Source: Planctomycetaceae bacterium (GTDB lineage Bacteria; Planctomycetota; UBA1135; GCA-002686595). From it: 64,000 bases of DNA. How positions within the stretch are numbered: position 1 is the first letter of the stretch; every line of letters begins with the position of its first letter. The stretch spans positions 1 to 64,000 of the forward strand of contig WYBT01000005.1 in assembly GCA_011525785.1 (NCBI GenBank), given 5' to 3'. Made by a program: the position numbers and the translations under genes. Below, piece by piece: positions 61,754-64,000 of the stretch. The notes below the pieces were generated by a model, which was not told where the DNA came from, did no database searches, and saw only the letters and a list, made by a program, of their open reading frames with translations.

Positions 61754-62374
61754 TCAGTTCCTGAAGCCCACATGGAAGTCCTCGATTTGATGAGTGTTCG
61801 ATCCGTGCTGCACGGCGGCGATCTGAACCCGCCACACGTCGCCGACGCGCGTGACCTGGAAGCCGGGACGGGCGCCCGCGCCGCTGAGCAGCCCCGAGCG
61901 CAGCGTGAGCTGGCGTTGAACCGCGCCGTCCTCATCGACGATCTGCCGCACCAGGCGACGCACGGCGGCGCCGTTCTCCGCGCCCTCCACGACGGTGTAG
62001 CGCACCCGCCAGTCCTGGCGATTGCGGTCTTCGTCGGTGGCGCCGAGCGAGCGGTCGAACACGCCCCAGGCCGCCGCTCCTCCGACCTCGATCGGCTGGC
62101 GCAGCGAGAGCTGGTGATTTCCGTCGGGGAGCGTCTCGATCTGCACGTCGTCGCTGTCCGCCTGACGCAGCTCGTCGGCGAACGTGTCCTGGGTCGTGCG
62201 CGCGGCGCGCACCTGCGAGGAGCGCAGCGACACGGCCGACTGGCTGTCGTTGGCCATGTCCAGCGTCACCACCAACGCGTACGAGAGCACCAGGAACACG
62301 CCGAGCGAGACCGTGGTCTCGAGCAGCGTGAAGCCGCGCCGTCGCGCGCGCCGGCTGGCGTGGCGCGAGTTCAT
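61754..62374 (-). CDS. Pseudopilin-type protein (PilW/GspJ-like)
   Basis: A 206-residue protein with a prepilin signal: RRRGFTLLETTVSLGVFLVLSYALVV, cleaved after Gly by a prepilin peptidase, with Glu at +5. The rest is a mixed alpha/beta soluble part typical of larger minor pilins. ATG 62374 overlaps the previous gene's stop by 4 bases. It is cotranscribed with the genes on both sides as a three-subunit pseudopilus unit. No assembly ATPase or secretin is in the window. Confidence 0.85.
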   Translation of the reverse strand: MNSRHASRRARRRGFTLLETTVSLGVFLVLSYALVVTLDMANDSQSAVSLRSSQVRAARTTQDTFADELRQADSDDVQIETLPDGNHQLSLRQPIEVGGAAAWGVFDRSLGATDEDRNRQDWRVRYTVVEGAENGAAVRRLVRQIVDEDGAVQRQLTLRSGLLSGAGARPGFQVTRVGDVWRVQIAAVQHGSNTHQIEDFHVGFRN

Positions 62375-62787
62375 CGTCGACTCCTGAGGGTCGTCACGGA
62401 CGCCAGCTGCTGCCCGGTGCGTCGATCGCTCACAACCGCTCGGATCTGCAGCAGGTCGACCTGCGCCTGGAACACCGTCAGGTCCGTGACGAACGCAGAG
62501 CTCGCCAAGGTCGCGCCGCTCAGCACCTGATTCCCGTTGAGCGCGAGCAGGTTGTCGTAGGGCTGCGCGGCGACGTCCTCGAGCACCGTGGCGAGGTGCG
62601 TGCGCGCGTCGTGCAGGTCGTGCGCGCGATCGACGGCGGCGAGGCTGCCCGAGAAGCCCGCGCTCGCGCCGAGCATCACGCCGGACACCAGCGTGAGAGC
62701 AACGACCACTTCGATCACGCTCAGACCCCGGCGTCCGCGCCTGCGCGCTGCGCCGATCCGTAGCCTCTCGATGCCTGTCCCCTGCAT
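62371..62787 (-). CDS. Pseudopilin-type protein (PilV/GspI-like)
   Basis: A 138-residue minor pilin-like protein. The cleavage motif is RRGLSVIEVVVALTLVSGVMLGA, with the conserved Glu at +5. It is short, as PilV/GspI-type proteins are. It begins the pseudopilin cluster; the 199 bases upstream to the TPR gene's stop show no convincing promoter. The stop overlaps the next start as ATGA. Confidence 0.85.
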   Translation of the reverse strand: MQGTGIERLRIGAARRRGRRGLSVIEVVVALTLVSGVMLGASAGFSGSLAAVDRAHDLHDARTHLATVLEDVAAQPYDNLLALNGNQVLSGATLASSAFVTDLTVFQAQVDLLQIRAVVSDRRTGQQLASVTTLRSRR

Positions 62788-62986
62788 GCGTGCGCCCTCT
62801 CGTCGCCAGCGCCCCCACGGCGCCGGACCTCTCCAGCCGGGGCATCGGCCGGGATCGGGCTCGACCTGAGGGCCGCTCGCGTAAAAGCGACTTCCTCGAG
62901 AATCCGGCCCTGGCAGCCCCGGAAGGCGTTTCCAGCTCGGCGCTCAGCCAGCGGCCACAGCCTGCGCAACGACCGCCGCAGGAACC

Positions 62987-64000
62987 TCAGTCCGCCGTCT
63001 GCGCGGCGGCAGCACGGATGCGCTCGAAGCGCTCGTCGGAGCGGAAGGAGTCGAGCGCGGGCGTGCTCTCGAGCTCGAACCGATCGCGGTAGCCGGCGCC
63101 CACCGCCTGCTCGAGCCGCTCGAACATGCGCCCGGTCCACTGCTCTTCGCGCGCGGCGCGGGCCTGCTCGTCAGGGACGCTGCGGCGCAATGCGAGCACC
63201 AACTCGTTCCACAGATCCGCGCTGTAGCGCAATTCGCCCGGCGAGCCGTCCACGCGTCGATCGAAGTCTTCGACCGTGGTCAACGCCGACTCCAGCGAGC
63301 CCCGCGTGCAGCGTGCGAGAGCCAGGTTGTACTCGCACAAGCGTGCGATCTCGCGCGACAGCGCATGCCCCGGCTCGCGCGCCAGGACAGAGTCGATGCG
63401 CCGCAGCACGGCGGCGAAGTCCGCCTCGATCTGCTCGAGCGACGCGCCGGAGTGGATCGCGCTGACCGCGAGGTTGTACTCGGCTTGAGCCGCGAAGAGC
63501 GCCAAGTCGAGTCGCTCGGGCAGCTCGCGCACTCCGCGGTCGATCCGCTCGGCGCTGCGGCTGAAGATCTCTCGCGCCTGTGCAACTCGCCCGGCGCCGC
63601 CGTAGAGCGCGCCCAGGCACTGGTCGAGCCGCCACAGCTCGCGCAAGTAGCGCTCCGCTGCGGGAAACTCGTCGAGCAAGCGCTCCAACTCGCTGCGCGC
63701 CTCGAGCAGCAGCGTTTCGGCCTCGTCGACCTCGTGCTCAGCCGCCAGAGCCATCGCGAGCGAGATCGAGGCCGAAGCCAGATCGAAGCGGTAGTAGCGC
63801 TTGCCAGGAGCGAGCTCGCACGCGCGGCGGAACAGGGCGATGCGACGCTCCATCGGCGCGCGCGCGGCGACGCTGTCGCCCGCGGCATAGCGGAGGTCGC
63901 CGAGGTCACCGTGCACGCGGCCCGCAGCCCAGACCACGTCCACTTTCTGCGGCGCTTCCTCGAGCAGCGCGTCGACCCACGTCGCCGCGTCCTCGAGCTT
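62987..64000 (-). CDS. TPR-like protein, C-terminal part (runs off the window)
   Basis: The frame is open to the right edge and ends at TGA at 62987, so 337 residues of a longer protein are visible. The sequence is all helical with paired, roughly 35-residue repeats (for example RRACELAPGKRYYRFDLASASISLAMAL), consistent with TPR-like or related helical repeats. Such C-terminal repeats are common after Ser/Thr kinase domains in Planctomycetes, but the N-terminus lies outside the window, so this is only a possibility. It precedes the pseudopilin cluster on the same strand. Confidence 0.6.
   Translation of the reverse strand, partial: KLEDAATWVDALLEEAPQKVDVVWAAGRVHGDLGDLRYAAGDSVAARAPMERRIALFRRACELAPGKRYYRFDLASASISLAMALAAEHEVDEAETLLLEARSELERLLDEFPAAERYLRELWRLDQCLGALYGGAGRVAQAREIFSRSAERIDRGVRELPERLDLALFAAQAEYNLAVSAIHSGASLEQIEADFAAVLRRIDSVLAREPGHALSREIARLCEYNLALARCTRGSLESALTTVEDFDRRVDGSPGELRYSADLWNELVLALRRSVPDEQARAAREEQWTGRMFERLEQAVGAGYRDRFELESTPALDSFRSDERFERIRAAAAQTAD

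Overview
The window is very GC-rich, densely packed chromosomal DNA with strongly G/C-biased third codon positions. Gene content points to a member of the Planctomycetota, probably a deep or uncultured lineage. The evidence is a PVC-type haem-binding dehydrogenase with a C-terminal CxxCH, sandwiched between two Tat-exported TIM-barrel sugar epimerases; a secreted sugar-dehydrogenase-like propeller followed by an Asp/Asn/Cys-rich tail of the planctomycete type; several sulfatase-fold proteins; an ECF sigma factor fused to an exported domain; and PadR plus permease-prefix modules. I saw no rRNA, tRNA, CRISPR array, insertion sequence or replication origin.

Layout. 0-1.7 kb: a DUF262/DUF1524 (GmrSD-like) gene broken by one in-frame TAA. 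2.2-3.8 kb: a canonical formylglycine-type sulfatase. 3.9-8.5 kb (minus strand): a DedA/ATP-grasp fusion, then a tight unit of an OlsB-like N-acyltransferase, an OlsA/PlsC-like acyltransferase, a DinB-like protein and an NRDE/TANGO2 protein, which suggests ornithine-type aminolipid synthesis. 8.8-13.3 kb: a sulfatase-fold lipoprotein with Thr at the nucleophile position, and a padR operon with its own operator and promoter. 13.3-30.3 kb: an envelope-type region with GT39-like and other multi-pass proteins, a flippase-like/methyltransferase fusion, SGNH hydrolases, the secreted sugar-dehydrogenase-like protein, the sigma-factor fusion and a second Thr-type sulfatase-fold lipoprotein. 30.3-39.3 kb: one long minus-strand metabolic block holding two thiolases, a 3-hydroxyacyl-CoA dehydrogenase, an enoyl-CoA hydratase, two cyclophilins, a LeuD-LeuC fusion and an isopropylmalate-type dehydrogenase. 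39.5-47.8 kb: housekeeping genes (SirB1-like and Lon-N proteins, exonuclease III, DEAD-box helicase, ISC-type ferredoxin, IspH). 47.8-51.6 kb: lipoproteins, a barrel-like protein, an FMN reductase and a decayed partial copy of that reductase. 51.6-56.8 kb: the epimerase-PVC dehydrogenase-epimerase operon. 56.9-59.8 kb: an orphan ParA, a BtuF-like protein, a DUF2959 lipoprotein and an unknown exported protein. 59.9-62.8 kb: three pseudopilin-type genes, one of them fused to a large passenger. 63.0-64.0 kb: the C-terminal end of a TPR-like protein.

How the genes fit together. Many neighbours overlap by 1, 4, 8, 11 or 13 bases, so translational coupling looks common. Several start codons that head transcription units lie only 7-10 bases after a TA-N3-T hexamer and have no Shine-Dalgarno sequence, so leaderless transcription is a reasonable inference. 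The least conventional items are the sigma factor-membrane-CarboxypepD_reg fusion (24.6-27.6 kb), the flippase-like/methyltransferase and DedA/ATP-grasp fusions, the Thr-type sulfatase-fold lipoproteins, the swivel-first isopropylmalate isomerase and the reductase pseudogene. Start codons were chosen by eye, and all functional names rest on motifs read from the translated sequence, not on database searches.
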